A DNA stretch of 64,000 nt, from the NCBI GenBank assembly GCA_025175895.1, contig CM046000.1, positions 97,138,753 through 97,202,752 of the forward strand, given 5' to 3'. Shown here in pieces: positions 36,090 to 48,930 of the stretch; the stretch's first letter is position 1, and every line of letters starts with the position of its first letter. The notes below the pieces were generated by a model. The model saw nothing but the letters and a program-made list of their open reading frames with translations, ran no database searches and was not told where the DNA came from. This stretch comes from Wurfbainia villosa. Taxonomy: Eukaryota > Streptophyta > Magnoliopsida > Zingiberales > Zingiberaceae. The position numbers and the translations under genes were made by a program.

Positions 36090-37534
36090 TCATGCTCAAT
36101 GTCCACAAATGCACAGATGTCGTCAAGTAATAAAAGATTATCGATCCATAGAGACTGAGATTCGAATACCATATGTCTAGTGGATGTTGTTGTTCGGAAT
36201 TAATCTCTTAAGAGTATAGGTTGCGAGGTTAATGATAGTCCTAACTCAAGTACGGTATCACTCGGAGAAAAAAAAGGTTGGTTCGAAGTTCTCAAAAAAG
36301 ATTCTAGGACTTCGGTTTCACTTGTACATCGTGGAATATGCTATCAATTAGGTGCGTTGAGATCCCTAATTATGATCTTGAGGGAGGATCAATATGTATT
36401 TGTCCGATAAATTTTTGCTTCTACCGGGAACTACTTACTCCTAACCAAGTTTACCTTTCAGATCATCAGAGCTTAGGGGGTTGATACCGTCGAGAGCCCT
36501 CTATCACTAAAGTCTCCCAACCCTTCTAGAGTAAATTTCTCCTACTTTGACTCTTATGCTAAGATAGATTATTGGGTTACCTAGACGTCTTAATAATCCC
36601 TATGTAAAGGAGGATCTTATTTCATATCCTGTCCTATTATATTCTATCTTCTACGATGACGTGAGGTAGGATGATTGTAAGGCTCATCCTTAGTTCTCCT
36701 AAGTTTTTGATACGAAGGCTGTCACCCTTTGTATCAGCTATGTGCAGTAGAATTAGAATCAAAACCTAATCTTTATCAATCTTAACAACATCAAATTGCA
36801 AATAGAATCAAAGGAGATGAACGACTATTTGAACTAACATGTCTACAAACACAAGTTACTTCCTAATCTTAGAATCGAAGTATCTACTCCATAGACAAGG
36901 AAGAATAAACACAAGACATCTTAGAAAACATAATTACAATGCAAGTAGAATAAGAAAATAGAAAAGGTATTTTCTGTCCTAGCCAATATGCGTGTCTTGG
37001 TTGTTCTCCATAATGTTGGAGTGTCGGGATGGATCTCCTAGCCACTTCGTCCCCGTTGTGAGTCTCCGGTGCTTTTTAGGGCACCGTCTTGTCATCCTAG
37101 CCATCGGGCCTCCCCCTTAGGATTTGGGCATGACTTCCTTTTTATAGATGTGAAGCCGACTCTTCATAAATCCCACGAAAACCCTAGTCGCGTCAAAACT
37201 GTCCAGTGCCACACAATTGTGTGGAATCCACACGATCGATCGTGTGGGGCGCTGGGATGGCTGGCTTCGCAGTTTGGACACGGCCGTGTGGAATCCACAC
37301 GACTGACTGTGTCCGCCTCTGTTCCACCCGATAAATGCCTTTCTTTTGCTAAAAAAATGTGTCATTTCACCTATAAAATGTCATCCTACACACAAAAGCA
37401 ACAAGAGTAGATCTCCGAATCAGAAAATAGGAAATGTATATAAAATAAAGTAGAATATGCATGAAACATGTATAAAATGTAATGAGATATGTGTGAAAAC
37501 TACTCCTAAAACTCTATATGTTTTGCTCACATCA
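36090..37534 (-). mobile_element. Athila-like Ty3/gypsy LTR (minus), copy 1
   Basis: On the minus strand the LTR begins TGATGTGAGC at 37534, right after a polypurine tract (AAGTCTGGGGGAT). It contains the paired CACACGG/CCGTGTG motifs common in this lineage near 37215-37310 and ends near a TTACTTGACGACATCTGTGC stretch at about 36110-36130. The matching part of the LTR at 62775-64000 is ACTTGATGATAGTCGTGCAC. The low-coordinate end is approximate. Confidence 0.65.
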
Positions 37535-37991
37535 ATCCCCCAGACTTAGATCTTTGCTTGTCCTCAAGCAAAACCCCAGTGCCATGAAATTTAAAAAAAA
37601 GGTATTGTTCCATACTTAGCATGCTAACTGGATTTATCAAGTTCTATTTTCAATCAAAATAAAATAGATATGTTCTAAAAGTTCACTAAGTTAGCTTTTC
37701 GTGCATGTGCTAAGCGAATTTTCCTAAGAGATACTTGTTCCACAGTGAGCTAAGTCGTCATCTTATAACTTTCCTAAGGTCTCTGACTTTTAGGCACTTA
37801 CCTGCCTTAAGCGAGGGTCGTTACTTAGATCTAGCACAAAGTCTCAAAGGCATGATCAATATTGAGAGAAATTGATAGGTGTTTCTCTTGTAACTTAACT
37901 CGGTCTTAAAGGGGCACCTCGCTATTTCCACCCACGACAACTATTTTTAACTCTTTTTTTCCTTTTATTTTTTTTCTTCCAAGGAACTTTG
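37535..37991 (-). mobile_element. 3' internal tail of Athila-like copy 1, with conserved hairpin
   Basis: Holds the polypurine tract and, at 37553-37572, the TTTGCTTG-TCCT-CAAGCAAA hairpin that lies just before the 3' LTR in Athila/Tat elements. The homologous tail of copy 2 is at 46824-47290 (shared ACAAAGTCTCAAAGG and GAGAGAAA.TGATAGG). It is cut at 37992 by a TG-family LTR. Confidence 0.7.
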
Positions 37992-38598
37992 TGTTGGTGC
38001 AATCGGCCCAGGTCACGATTGATCAGGACTCGAGCTTGGCTCGAGAGATGTTTTGATGTTAGACAAAAATATATGACAATGTAATTGTCATGGGAAAGTC
38101 CAAGTCTTGGGTACATGACATGAAAAGTCCAAGTGGGACACTTGGCATTTGGGAAAGCCCAAGCATGAGTCTTGGCAATGTAAAGTCCAAGCATGGGTCT
38201 TGGCAAGGTAAAGCCCAAGTCATGGGTCTTGGCATGGAAAGTCCAACATGGGTTGGCAAGGGAAAGTCCAAGCTTAAGTCTTGGCATTTGAGAAGTCCAA
38301 GAGGAATATTGGCGGCATAAAGTCCAAGGGTGAAGTCTTGGCAACATAAGTCCAATGGTTGGTGGCGTAAAGTCCAAGCGGAGTCTTGGCGGCGTAAGTC
38401 CAATGTGCCTTGGCAGTGTAGACACCGTTAGCATGACATAGCCGATGGAAGCACCTGAACGCTAGCGCGATGGATGAATAAGTTATGGATGACTTGGAGG
38501 GATCCGAGAGGCGTGAGGCTGATGGAGGTGGCTAGAAGGCTTAGGTCTAGGCTACGGGTGGTCTAGTAAGTATGGGGGAACCATACTTGGGTTAAAAC
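37992..38598 (+). mobile_element. Partial TG-family LTR abutting TG-A
   Basis: The first about 600 bp of the LTR (TGTTGGTGCAATCGGCC to GGGTTAAAAC), then a second LTR begins at once. The matching full LTR continues CTCATTTTTGAG after the same AAAAC, so TG-A either inserted here or joined by recombination; the missing remainder is not found beyond TG-A. Confidence 0.8.
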
Positions 38599-38689
38599 TG
38601 TTGGTGCAATCGGCCCAGGTCACGATTGACCAGGACTCGAGTGATGTTTTGATGTTTCGACAAAAATATATGACAATGTAATTGTCATG

Positions 38690-39010
38690 GTAAAGTCCAA
38701 GTCATGAGTACTTGGCATGGTAAGTCCAAGTGGGACACTTGAAATTTGGGAAAGTCCAAGTCTTGAGTACTTGGCACAAGGAAAGTCCAAGCATGGGTCT
38801 TGGCATGGAAAGTCCAACATGGGTTGGCAAGGGAAAGTCCAAGCATGGGTCTTAGCATGGAAAGTCCAACATGGGTTGACAAGGGAAAGTCCAAGCTTGA
38901 GTCTTGACATTTGAGAAGTCCAAGGGGTTTGATATTGGCGGCGTAAAGTCCAAGGGTGGAGTCTTGGCAGCATAAGTCCAATGGTTGGCGGCGTAAAGTC
39001 CAAGCGGAGT
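38690..39010 (+). repeat. GTCCAAG...CTTGGC sub-repeats in the TG LTR
   Basis: About ten degenerate 30-35 bp units of the form AAGTCCAAG...GTCTTGGCAT. The same array is in the other LTRs at 38085-38400, 43745-44090, 54330-54600 and 61660-61930 with different unit numbers. The repeats keep several frames open on the complementary strand (W-T-L-R-R-Q-P-L-D-L style peptides), which are not genes. Confidence 0.85.
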
Positions 39011-39239
39011 CTTGGCGGCGTAAATCCAATGTGCCTTGGCGGTGTAGACACCGTTAGCATGACATAGCTGATGGAAGCACCTGAAGGCTAGCGTGATGGA
39101 TGAACAAGTCATGGATGACTTGGAGGGATCCGAGAGACGTAAGACTGATGGAGGTGGCTAGAAGGCTTAGGTCTAGGCTAAGGATGGTCTAGCAAGTATG
39201 GGGGAATCATACTTGGGTTAAAACCTCATTTTTGAGGTT

Positions 39240-39480
39240 GGCAGTCGACTGCCATTATGGCCGGTTCGACTTCCATGAGTCGACTTGAGTTCGACTACCG
39301 TTTAAGAGCTGAAATTGCTCTGACAGTCGACTGCTCATTGGAGCAGTCGACTGATGTCGATGACAGTCGACTGCCAAGGGACGACAGTCGACTACCACTT
39401 GAGTTGCGAGCAGTAACGCCCGTGAGCCGATCGGGCAATTGGCTTATAGCGGCGCCGATCGCCAATGTTGATCGATCGCT
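39240..39480 (+). promoter_or_regulatory. CAGTCGACTG palindrome array in TG-A 5' LTR (U3)
   Basis: Four perfect CAGTCGACTG sites and near copies between 39241 and 39395, followed at once by CGATCG-type sites (CCGATCGGG, CCGATCGCC, GATCGATCG). The array lies 100-350 bp upstream of the TATA-like GATAAAAAGG at 39591. The position suggests an upstream regulatory or structural array; function unknown. Confidence 0.65.
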
Positions 39481-40080
39481 AAGAGTCCCATTGGAAATTG
39501 TCCAATGTGGATTGAGCCGTTGTCTCACGCCTACATGTTGGCAATGACCGGGACTTATGGCGATCGCCAGTGCGTAAATCCTCGATGCAAGATAAAAAGG
39601 GGAGCTCGTGGAGGATTTCAGCATCAGTTCTTGGGGAGCTTACTTGAGGCGATTTGTAGGTGCATTTCAGGGCCCTTCAACCTCATCCAAGCAACCAACA
39701 AGCAAAGCGCTCAAACCCTAGTTTTGTAAAGTGTTCTTTACATTCCTTTGTATTTTGCTTGTATTTTTGTGTATTACTTGTTGTAATTCATTGTACGAGA
39801 TTTCTTCACCTCCGACTTATTGTCGAGAAGGAGTTTATTGCTTAGTGGTGTTTGTGACATCGCTAGGGTTCGTACGAACCCAATCCGTGGAGTAGGAACT
39901 GTTTCGATTCCGAACCACGTTATATCGTGCGTGTTGTGAGTGTATCTTGCGTTTGTATTTGTTATTGTTTATTCTGCTGCGTACTAACAAGATTGTAGAC
40001 AAGCAACGCAAATGAATTCCATCATCGTACGGTCACATGCTATTCACCCCCCCCTCTAGCGGCCTCAAATCTCCTACAAT

Positions 40081-40092
40081 TGGTATCAGAGC
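40081..40092 (+). other. Primer-binding site of TG-A
   Basis: TGGTATCAGAGC, complementary to the 3' end of initiator tRNA-Met, 2 bp after the 5' LTR. Confidence 0.92.
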
Positions 40093-40145
40093 CCAGGGCT
40101 CTTCTACGGATTAACAACCCAGAGTCAAGACGCTAGAGGAACAAG

Positions 40146-41825
40146 ATGGAATTCAAGGAGAGATTGGGTGATGACATCAACGTTCCGCCTTCCTTCGACT
40201 GCAAAGATTTCGCGTATTGAAAAGGTAGAATGATGCATTTTCTAATGTGTGACCTTGATAATTGGATTAGTGTCTTAGTAGGTTTTGACACTCCAAAAGA
40301 CGAAGAAGGAAGAAAAATCAAGAAGAAGAATTGGAGTCAAGAACAACTCCGATACTATAACATCAACAATAAGGTAATGAGTATTTTACTTAATATAATC
40401 CCTAATGATATTTTGATCAAGATAGGGGATTGTAAAGACGCCAAGGAGGTATGGAACAAATTGGAAAAATTCCATGAAGAGCCTCACTCAATCCAAGAAG
40501 ATGAGGAGGATGAGGAAGAGAGCTCATCCTCACAAGAAAGTGAGGATTCGGAGGTCGAGGAGTGTTCGACATCCGAGGAGGAAGAAGTGGTGGAAGAGGT
40601 AGAATTAGAAGAAATCTCAACCTCTAGGATTGAGGGGGAGGGGATTAGAACATCTACACCGGAGCAACCCCAAGAAGAGCCTTCCACATCCGGTCAAGAT
40701 GAAGAAGCTCCAATTCCGGCACCTTTCACCACCACCCTAGGTAACTCAAACATATCAATTAATAATAAAATACATATAATATGTTTTGAGTGTAGGGATC
40801 ATGGACACTACAAGAGTAAGTGTCCTAAAAGGATCAAGAAGTCTCCTCCGGCACCAAAAGTCAAGGATGCCGTACCCCAAAGTCAAAAGAACAAGGAGCA
40901 CGTAGTATGCTTCAAGTGCCATAAAAAGGGGCACTATAGAAGCCAATTCCCTAGGGGGAGCAAAAAGACCCAAGAAGAAGCATCACAAGTAGGGGGAGCT
41001 AAGGCTAACCCTAAGGTACATTTTAGTAATGCATCTTCTAATTTAAATGTTAAAAAGCATGCTAGGAATTTTAATTCTCTTGCAATTTATGAAAAGCATG
41101 CTAATAGGAATAAATATTTTTGCTTAGGAGCTAAAAGTGTCCATTTAGGAAATAAGGAAAATTTTGGGACTAATGTCCCTAGAAAAACCATACCTAGGGA
41201 ATCTATTAGGAAAATATAAGAGCACCTAGGTTTCAATCCTAAATGGACTAGGCATATGCCTAGAAAGAACCATGCCCAAGGATTAAATCAAAATTCAAAA
41301 ATTGGGCAATTAGAATTAGAGAACCAAGCCTTGAGGTCAAGGCTTGAAAAACTAGAAAAGACCCTTAGGAATATACAAAATCAAGTTCAAGGGTCTAGTG
41401 GTCTAAGTCAAGGGTCCAAAAGTCAAAGTCAACACGTTAGACCTAAGAGTCAAAAGTCAACCAAGGGCAAGCAAGGTTTGGGTCACAAACCTAAGCCTAA
41501 GGTGGCTTATCCTAGTGTTCCATTTGATTATGAAACACAAACTAGGTCTAGGAAGACCAAGGTCAATAGGGAAGTCATCCCTAGAGTTGACCAAGGTGTG
41601 TGCCTAGTGGCTAGGGTTTCAAGGAAACCTAGGGAAGCCACTAAGAAGGTTGCAAGGGGAGTTACCCCTAGAGTCAACTTAGGTAAGACCAAAATGACCA
41701 AGGCTACCAAGTCTAGGAGGGTCATTAGGAAGGTATCTAGGGAGGTCATCCCTAAGGAATACCTAATTAACCCAATGAGCTCAAATAGATTTTGGGTTCC
41801 TAAGGGCATGATTGACTCACGCTAG
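40146..41825 (+). pseudogene. TG-A Gag, two in-frame stops
   Basis: Gag packages the element RNA into particles. MEFKERLGDDINVPPSF is the N-terminal DUF4219-like part; a TGA follows soon after (Tyr-stop-Lys where the TG-B Gag has Ala-Trp-Arg). Then a UBN2-like region (KEVWNKLEKFHEEP), an acidic Glu/Ser-rich stretch, a good CCHC zinc knuckle (CFECRDHGHYKSKC, about 40780), and a second knuckle CFKCHKKGHYRSQF whose last Cys is Phe. A second stop (TAA) lies near 41217, then a coiled-coil segment (QLELENQALRSRLEKLEKTL) and a basic tail ending SNRFWVPKGMIDSR. In SIRE elements the WVPK tail precedes protease; here coding stops. All parts are in one frame. Confidence 0.88.
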
Positions 41826-43646
41826 ATGGGTTAGGTCGTGTCAACCTTGATTGGATGGGTAGTTAACTCAACCATAGCAAAGTTGAAATTTTAAGTCATT
41901 TCCAAGGTTATGGATATCTTGGAAATAGATTTGATTATAAATCCTAAAGGTTTTTAGGATGTGCCAATATTAATTATGAAGTTTGATAAATCAATCAAAT
42001 TGACACAACTTAGGGTTTAGAGTCATAGTGTGTCATTTTGGATTTTTGGCACACTTGGGAGATTAATAGGAATATGGCAAAAATGTACTTAATTATCTCA
42101 AAAGGCAATTAATATTATAATTTAGGTATTGTTATACCTATATTTTTTATTTTCCATGCCTTGATTTGCCATATGCCATGTCATGACATCATACTTATCT
42201 TTAATCTTTTATATGTCATGATCATGCTTAGGGTTAGGATAAATGTCATGTGCTTTATTTTTATATCATATGCCATGACATCATGATCATTGGTCATGAT
42301 TTATTTTTTCTATTATTATGCCATGATCATTTCATGCATTTAATTGATTAAAATTGATTTAAGGACAATGACATGACTTAGAGTCCCATTTATAAGGGAA
42401 TCAAGTAGAATTGTCTTAGAAAAATGCATAAAACCCTAGTTTAGGGAGAACAAAACCCACATCTCACATTACATTGACATGTATGTGTATTTTATACACC
42501 CTAGATACATGTGAGATGCTAGGATATGAGTTGAGTTCAAGGTGCATAGTTTTTGCATCTGGATGAACTAAAACTCATCTAATTTCAATGGTGGATCATT
42601 GGGAAAGCTTGTGTGCAAGTCATGTGCATAGAGCCCAAGGAATATGATCCAAAATAAGGTTTTGAAAACATTTTAAAATGATTTTGAAAAACCTTGGTGA
42701 AGTCTATCTTTTGATAGCAATCACCATTGATGAGATTGATACATAGTGAGCCAAAACTTAGAAGTTTTCTTCATCTTTGGATTTTGTATCAACTTCGATA
42801 TTTTATGGGTAAAATAATTTTCAAATATTTTTCACCCATTGTATTGACTATAAGTAATATACGTATCAAATTTCGTGATTTTTCGATATAATGAGAATTG
42901 AATTTGATTATCGGACTATCGATGATGGCAATGATCGATGAGTGGCGGTGATTCGACATCGTAATTAGTCATTGTCGTGATTTCGAGAAAACTAAGTTTG
43001 GTTAGCCCGTGTTCAGCTGCGGTTAAGGTCCCTAACCACTCCTAACCCTAGGATATGCTTTGGGAAGCATTATAAAGGGTGAAAATCCATTGGATATGAA
43101 TTAGGAGAGTTGTTTAGGGTTTGTATCAAATTTAAGGTGGGGAGAGTTAATGTTTGAACTTTTAACCTTATTTTTTATGGTTTAGAGTTCCTATTGGCTT
43201 AGGGACTTCCCAAGGACATTGTTGGTGCAATGGTCAAGGGGGAGTAAGCCTTTAAGGGGAGTTATCCATCTTGGGATGATGGATGTGTTTCTCCTCTTAA
43301 AGGGGGAGAAGTTATTGGGAGAGTATCATCAATTGGGAAAATTGATGAGTTTTTGATACCCAATTTGGAAATTGGGAGAGTGAATAGGATTGCCTCTCTT
43401 GAGTGATATGAGACTTATCACTAGGAAGATGGTAGACATCCTAGGTATTTTTGGACCAAGGGAGAGATTGTAAGATCTCATTGGGACATGAGACATTGAC
43501 CTCCTTGGAGAGATAACCTTTTTGATATATGTCAAAAAGGGGGAGAATGTTTGGAAAAATATTTGGGATTACCAATTTGGAATAATTGGTAAGAGTTTTG
43601 AGTTAGTGTTCTAACTCAATGGTTTGTGTGGTTTTTGTCAAACATC
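41826..43646 (+). other. Non-coding 3' region of TG-A
   Basis: Matches the start and end of the corresponding TG-B region: 41815-42050 with about 58770-58995, and 42330-43640 with about 54700-56110 (reverse). No ORF. Contains repeated CATGACATCATGATCAT-like stretches at 42170-42310. Confidence 0.75.
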
Positions 43647-43660
43647 AAAAAGGGGGAGAT

Positions 43661-44222
43661 TGTTGGTGCAATCGGCCCAGGTCACGATTGACCAGGACTC
43701 GAGTGATGTTTTGATGTTTCGACAAAAAATATGACAATGTAATTGTCATGGTAAAGTCCAAGTCATGAGTACTTGGCATGGTAAGTCCAAGTGGGACACT
43801 TGGCATTTGGGAAAGTCCAAGTCTTGAGTACTTGACACAAGAAAAGTCCAAGCATGGGTCTTGGCATGGAAAGTCCAACATGGGTTGACAAGAGAAAGTC
43901 CAAGCATGGGTCTTGGCATGGAAAGTCCAACATGGGTTGATAAGGGAAAGTCCAAGCTTGAGTCTTGGCATTTGAGAAGTCCAAGGGGTTTGATATTGGC
44001 GGCGTAAAGTCCAAGGGTGGAGTCTTGGCAGCATAAGTCCAATGGTTGGCGGCGTAAAGTCTAAGCGGAGTCTTGGCGGCGTAAGTCCAATGTGCCTTGG
44101 CGGTGTAGACACCGTTGGCATGACATAGCCGATGGAAGCACCTGAAGGCTAGCGCGATGGATGAACAAGTCATGGATGACTTGGAGGGATCCGAGAGGCG
44201 TAAGACTGATGGAGGTGGCTAG
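43661..44222 (+). mobile_element. TG-A 3' LTR, truncated
   Basis: Starts directly after the polypurine tract and runs to GATGGAGGTGGCTAG, where a different LTR-like sequence (TGTTAGTAATATATG) begins. About 900 bp of the LTR, including the promoter and poly-C end, is missing. Confidence 0.85.
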
Positions 44223-46444
44223 TGTTAGTAATATATGAGAGATGTCCTAAGACAATCGCCTTATGTTTGAACCATTTATATGATAAATGAAGATTCACTA
44301 TTTGAGTATACATGTTTTCATGTATTTGATTAGATCTTAAACTCATTTACTGAATGTCCATGATACGATTCACAGCATGAGAGAATTTGTGATTGGATCA
44401 CAACTAGTGAGTATCTCTACATGTGTAATTGTGATGTATCAGAATTATCCCGAGTCGATGAATTGATGGATTTGGACACCATTGATTCTGTCGAGACTAG
44501 CACGAGGTATACTCCTTGGTGTATCCAAGCAGCTGATTCTCACTGGCTGGAGACATTGTGATGTCCGGAGTTAATCGTGAATGTTAGTTATAGTAACTAG
44601 TTCATTGGAGTGACCAGCCGTAAGACTTCATATGGTTCTCTGCATATATAGATATGTCAATGAAGTTCTTACTGCAGCTTAAGTGCGATGTTCCTTTGAC
44701 TTGCGGTATTCAAGTCATCTTGATCATAAAGACTTATGTTTTGACATCTTAAGCAAGCATCTCTGAGGAGATGTGGACCCGGGATGATTGGGTATAAGTC
44801 GAAGTGATCGAAGGTGTTTGAATAGCTTATAAAGGATTCACCACTCCTTGTGAGGAGATGTATACCCATGACCTCTCTTCAGATTGCTACTAAAGTCTTT
44901 GGCCAAAGTATTACATATTTAGAGTAAGGTACTCTTCGATACATGTGCAGTAACTAGAATCCGTTAGGACGAGGAAATGATACTTGGGCTAGGTGTGACG
45001 TAGTCAGCCTAGTGGGGACTGACACTATAGACCATGTCCTGAACCAAGTGGGTATAAGATGAGTGAAGGGAATGGGGCACGATTCATTCGAGCTGCTGAA
45101 GGGTTTCAGAAGTAGTTCTGGATCAACCATTGATCTTTTCGATTATGTACTACTAGATGCCACTCATGATTGTTCTATAATTAATGGTTAATTATAGACG
45201 ACCAACATAAACCGAGAACCTATTTGGTCACACGCACAACGAGCGTAATCCGAAGGATTTAAAACGAGCTTGAGAATGAGATTCTCAAACCGAGAGAAAC
45301 TAGGTTTGGTTGGACCAAACAATGAAGCAAGCATGAAATCGTTTCAGTCGCAATGGAAGCGTGGATGGGCCATGTCTTATAAAGACATGATGGATGAACC
45401 AAATTGGTTTGGTTCTAACCCAATGGAGGAGAATAAACCAAAGGGGTTTGGTTTGTTTTAAACGAATGAACCAAAGTTGGTTCGGTTCATTTTAACTTAA
45501 AATAGACCAACATGGTTTAGTTTATTTTAACTTAAATTAATGGAGTGGGTTAACGAGCTTTTGGTTATGATCCGATAACCATTAAGAGAATTTGTTCTCT
45601 ATAAAATAGGGCTTAAGGGTTTTGTTAAGCCCTAATCCAAATCCTTGCATCCCTAAAGTTGCCGCCCACTTCTCCTTGGAGTAATCGGCGCCCAACTCTT
45701 TGCCGCCGCTCACCACCACCCAAGCTCCCTTGCCGGCATCCAGCAGCTACCGTCCTCTCCCCTTGCCGGCGTCGAGCTGCTGCCGGAGGAGCTCCGATGA
45801 TCTCCTTTGGGTCCGGCGACAAGGTGAGCTTCAACTTCCCTTATTTGGCCGGCCCCTATTCCTCCACCAAAGCTGTCCAGTTTTTTGGACAACTTGTTTC
45901 CTTCTTGTTGGAGCGTCATTTGGACGACGTTTGGAGCTCCGACAGTGGTAGCCTTGCCGGGGATTCGATCTCCGGTAAACCTCATAGGTGGAGGACAAAG
46001 GATTCATCAAACGGTTGAGGAATACCTCTCCGGAGAAGCGAGTTTTTGAGGACTCGTTTTGGATCCGAATTTTGATTCGGATCGTGATCTTCTCTCGATC
46101 ACATCGTATTCAACACGAGGCTAGTAACCCGTATGAAGATGAGGCTCGTGACTTTGTGAAGTCATCCCGAAGATACTCGGCGTGGATATGGATAGAGACG
46201 ATTCTAGCGAGGATCGTTCCGGTTGATGCCTTTCCCGCTACACGTGATACGTCAGGTATACGTAGTATAAATTTTCTTTTATTGCAAAATTTAAAATTGC
46301 GATTATGTCTACACATGTTGTACTATGCATGCGTGTGATGTGTGTGTTGTAATAAATTAGATTTATTATTTTTTTTCTTCCGCTGTGCACATGTTTACGA
46401 AACATGTTCGAACACACACTCGCCGCGGTGCCGGAAACCCAACA
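44223..46444 (+). mobile_element. Putative solo LTR of another family
   Basis: 2,222 bp bounded TGTTAG...CCAACA. A TATA-like CTATAAAATAGG near 45600 is followed by a GC-rich leader (45660-45830) and a T-rich end, the order U3-R-U5. Flanking pentamers are GCTAG and GACTA, not a TSD, and the neighbours differ (TG-A LTR on the left, Athila-like LTR on the right), so the junctions probably arose by recombination or deletion. The 119- and 116-codon frames at 45659-46018 and 45988-46338 look like leader sequence rather than genes. Confidence 0.6.
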
Positions 46445-46823
46445 GACTATGCTGGATAGCATGGCCTGGCCATGTTGGACAACATGGTCGACATTGAGCC
46501 TGCCACGATTGTGGTAAGAGCCACGACCAGTCTATGGTGGGCTCTGGATGCACCTTTTGTGTTCTTTTTTCTCTCTAAAGGTGTATGGTCATGATATGAT
46601 CTCTTGGTGGTCCATGGTAGATCCCAAGTCCATTTGCCTTTGAAAGTGTCCAAAAAGCCAAGTTCTTCGTGCCATATCAACAAGTAAAACTCAAAAATAG
46701 TCTCCCAAACAAAAAGAATGTAAATGTATGAAAAGTACTATAATGAAATGCAATTATGCTTACAAAATACATAAGATAGATATAGAATAACCCTATAAAA
46801 CTAGGTATAAAATACATATATCA
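46445..46823 (-). mobile_element. Athila-like 3' LTR, partial (copy 2)
   Basis: On the minus strand it begins TGATATATG at 46823 after AGTCTGAGGGAATT. It shares the GGCCATGTTGGACAACATGG segment (about 46470) with the partial LTR at the end of the window (about 63935), so the two are probably the 3' and 5' LTRs of one element. Cut at 46444. Confidence 0.65.
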
Positions 46824-47287
46824 AATTCCCTCAGACTGAAACCTTTGCTTGTTCTTAAGCAAAATTCGTAGTCAAGACTAACACATGTGAATAGGATTTC
46901 CTTACCTCTAGCAAGTTCATCTAGTCCTATCAAATAATCTTACCACGAAGCTAACGCACATGAATAGTCTCATATAGGCCTAACTAGAAAGTTTTCCATG
47001 TGTTATGTATAACCTGATCCTAAAGTCTTAATCTCTAAGTTAAGTCAAGTCGTAATTTCAACATATTCCCAGAGTTTTCAGCGATAGTCACTTACCTGCC
47101 ACACGCAAAGATCGCCTCCCAACCTAAACACAAAGTCTCAAAGGAGCACTCGGTGGTGAGAGAAACTGATAGGAGCACTAGGTCTCATATAGGCCTAACT
47201 AGAAAGTTTTCCATGTGTTCTCTAGCTAGTAACCTCAGGATCTAAATGGGGAATCTAACTCGGTTAACTCCAGATCACTATGTCTAA

Positions 47288-47995
<708 letters not shown>

Positions 47996-48072
<77 letters not shown>
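47996..48072. repeat. (CT)n followed by (TA)n
   Basis: (CT)14 at 47996-48023, then (TA)24 to 48072. Confidence 0.95.
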
Positions 48073-48074
<2 letters not shown>

Positions 48075-48644
48075 ATTTGATTTATTTTTAAATGACATCA
48101 CGACCCGAGTACTTCTCGGGTCGGTAAGTAAATTATAGAGGAGAGGGGGGGGGGTCCCTATAGATCCTAAGGTACTGATTCGACAAGATGAATCATGACT
48201 TGATTCAACACTTCAAAACAAGTTTAAAGTGTAAGAAAAACTTTTCCATCTTAACAGAGTTCTTGTATCTCACTATAAGATAGAAAAATATGAATTACTA
48301 TGGTGTATGAGCATGCTATCATGTAGGCATTAGGTCTAAACATATCAAGAAAAGCCATAAAGGACACACAAAATGTACGAATATGACAAATTTAAATTGC
48401 AAAAGAAAAATAAAATGAATCCATGGAAAGGAAATATTATACATGCTAACTAAAATCTCCTTAGACCTAAATAGGGCATTATCCTCAATGCAAAGCAAAT
48501 AGCCAGACATAAGTAAATCTAAATTGCTGTGGATGTAGAGGATAGTAATGAAAGTGGCCTGATGAGATATGTCAACTGCAAGTGCTCTCTCTTCTCCAAA
48601 AATGTCATCGACATGGTTTTCCTATTCGATGTGCGACATGACCA

Positions 48645-48930
48645 TGTCGACTGACATGGTTAGACCGTGCTAGATTCTTTGACTTCAGTTAATGTTTGGT
48701 ATGGTCGTGCTAGATGGTGTGGCTAGGGTGTGCCAGGCTTTGTGACTGAGGTTGCTGTTTGGAATGGCCGTGCCCGATGACATGGCCAGGGTGTGCTGGA
48801 TTTTGTATGTACGAATATGACTGTTCTATATGCCACGGCTAGGGTGTGCTAGATTCTGTATGTGCAAACACAGTCGTGCTAGATGGCATGGCTAGGGTGT
48901 GCCCGCTTTGTTGACTTCATGCCTGTTACT
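48645..48930 (-). repeat. ~60-bp sub-repeats GGCTAGGGTGTGC
   Basis: Four degenerate units, each with a GTGCTAGATGG-like start and a core GGCTAGGGTGTGC (cores near 48720, 48790, 48838 and 48891). Confidence 0.75.

Larger units (their letters stand above)
38599..44222 (+). mobile_element. TG-A: gag-only LTR retrotransposon (SIRE/Maximus-like, TR-GAG type)
   Basis: 5' LTR 38599-40078 (1,480 bp), primer-binding site 40081-40092 (TGGTATCAGAGC), gag 40146-41825, about 1.8 kb non-coding, polypurine tract AAAAAGGGGGAGAT at 43647-43660, and a 3' LTR 43661-44222 cut short. The two LTRs are nearly identical over the first 150 bp. No protease, integrase, RT or RNase H motif is present, so it needs enzymes from a partner, probably a Ty1/copia SIRE-lineage element. 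It lacks the second ORF of TG-B: the sequences part near 42060 and rejoin near 42330. Confidence 0.9.

Noticed and set aside
38059..39112. Several 80-170 codon antisense frames rich in W-T-F, L-G-L and P-R-P
   Set aside because: Tandem sub-repeats of the TG LTR keep many frames open; the same peptides recur at each LTR (43645-44173, 54237-54658, 61582-62037).
44223..46444. Complete mobile element with TSD
   Set aside because: Flanking pentamers GCTAG and GACTA do not match and the neighbours belong to different elements; kept only as a putative LTR.
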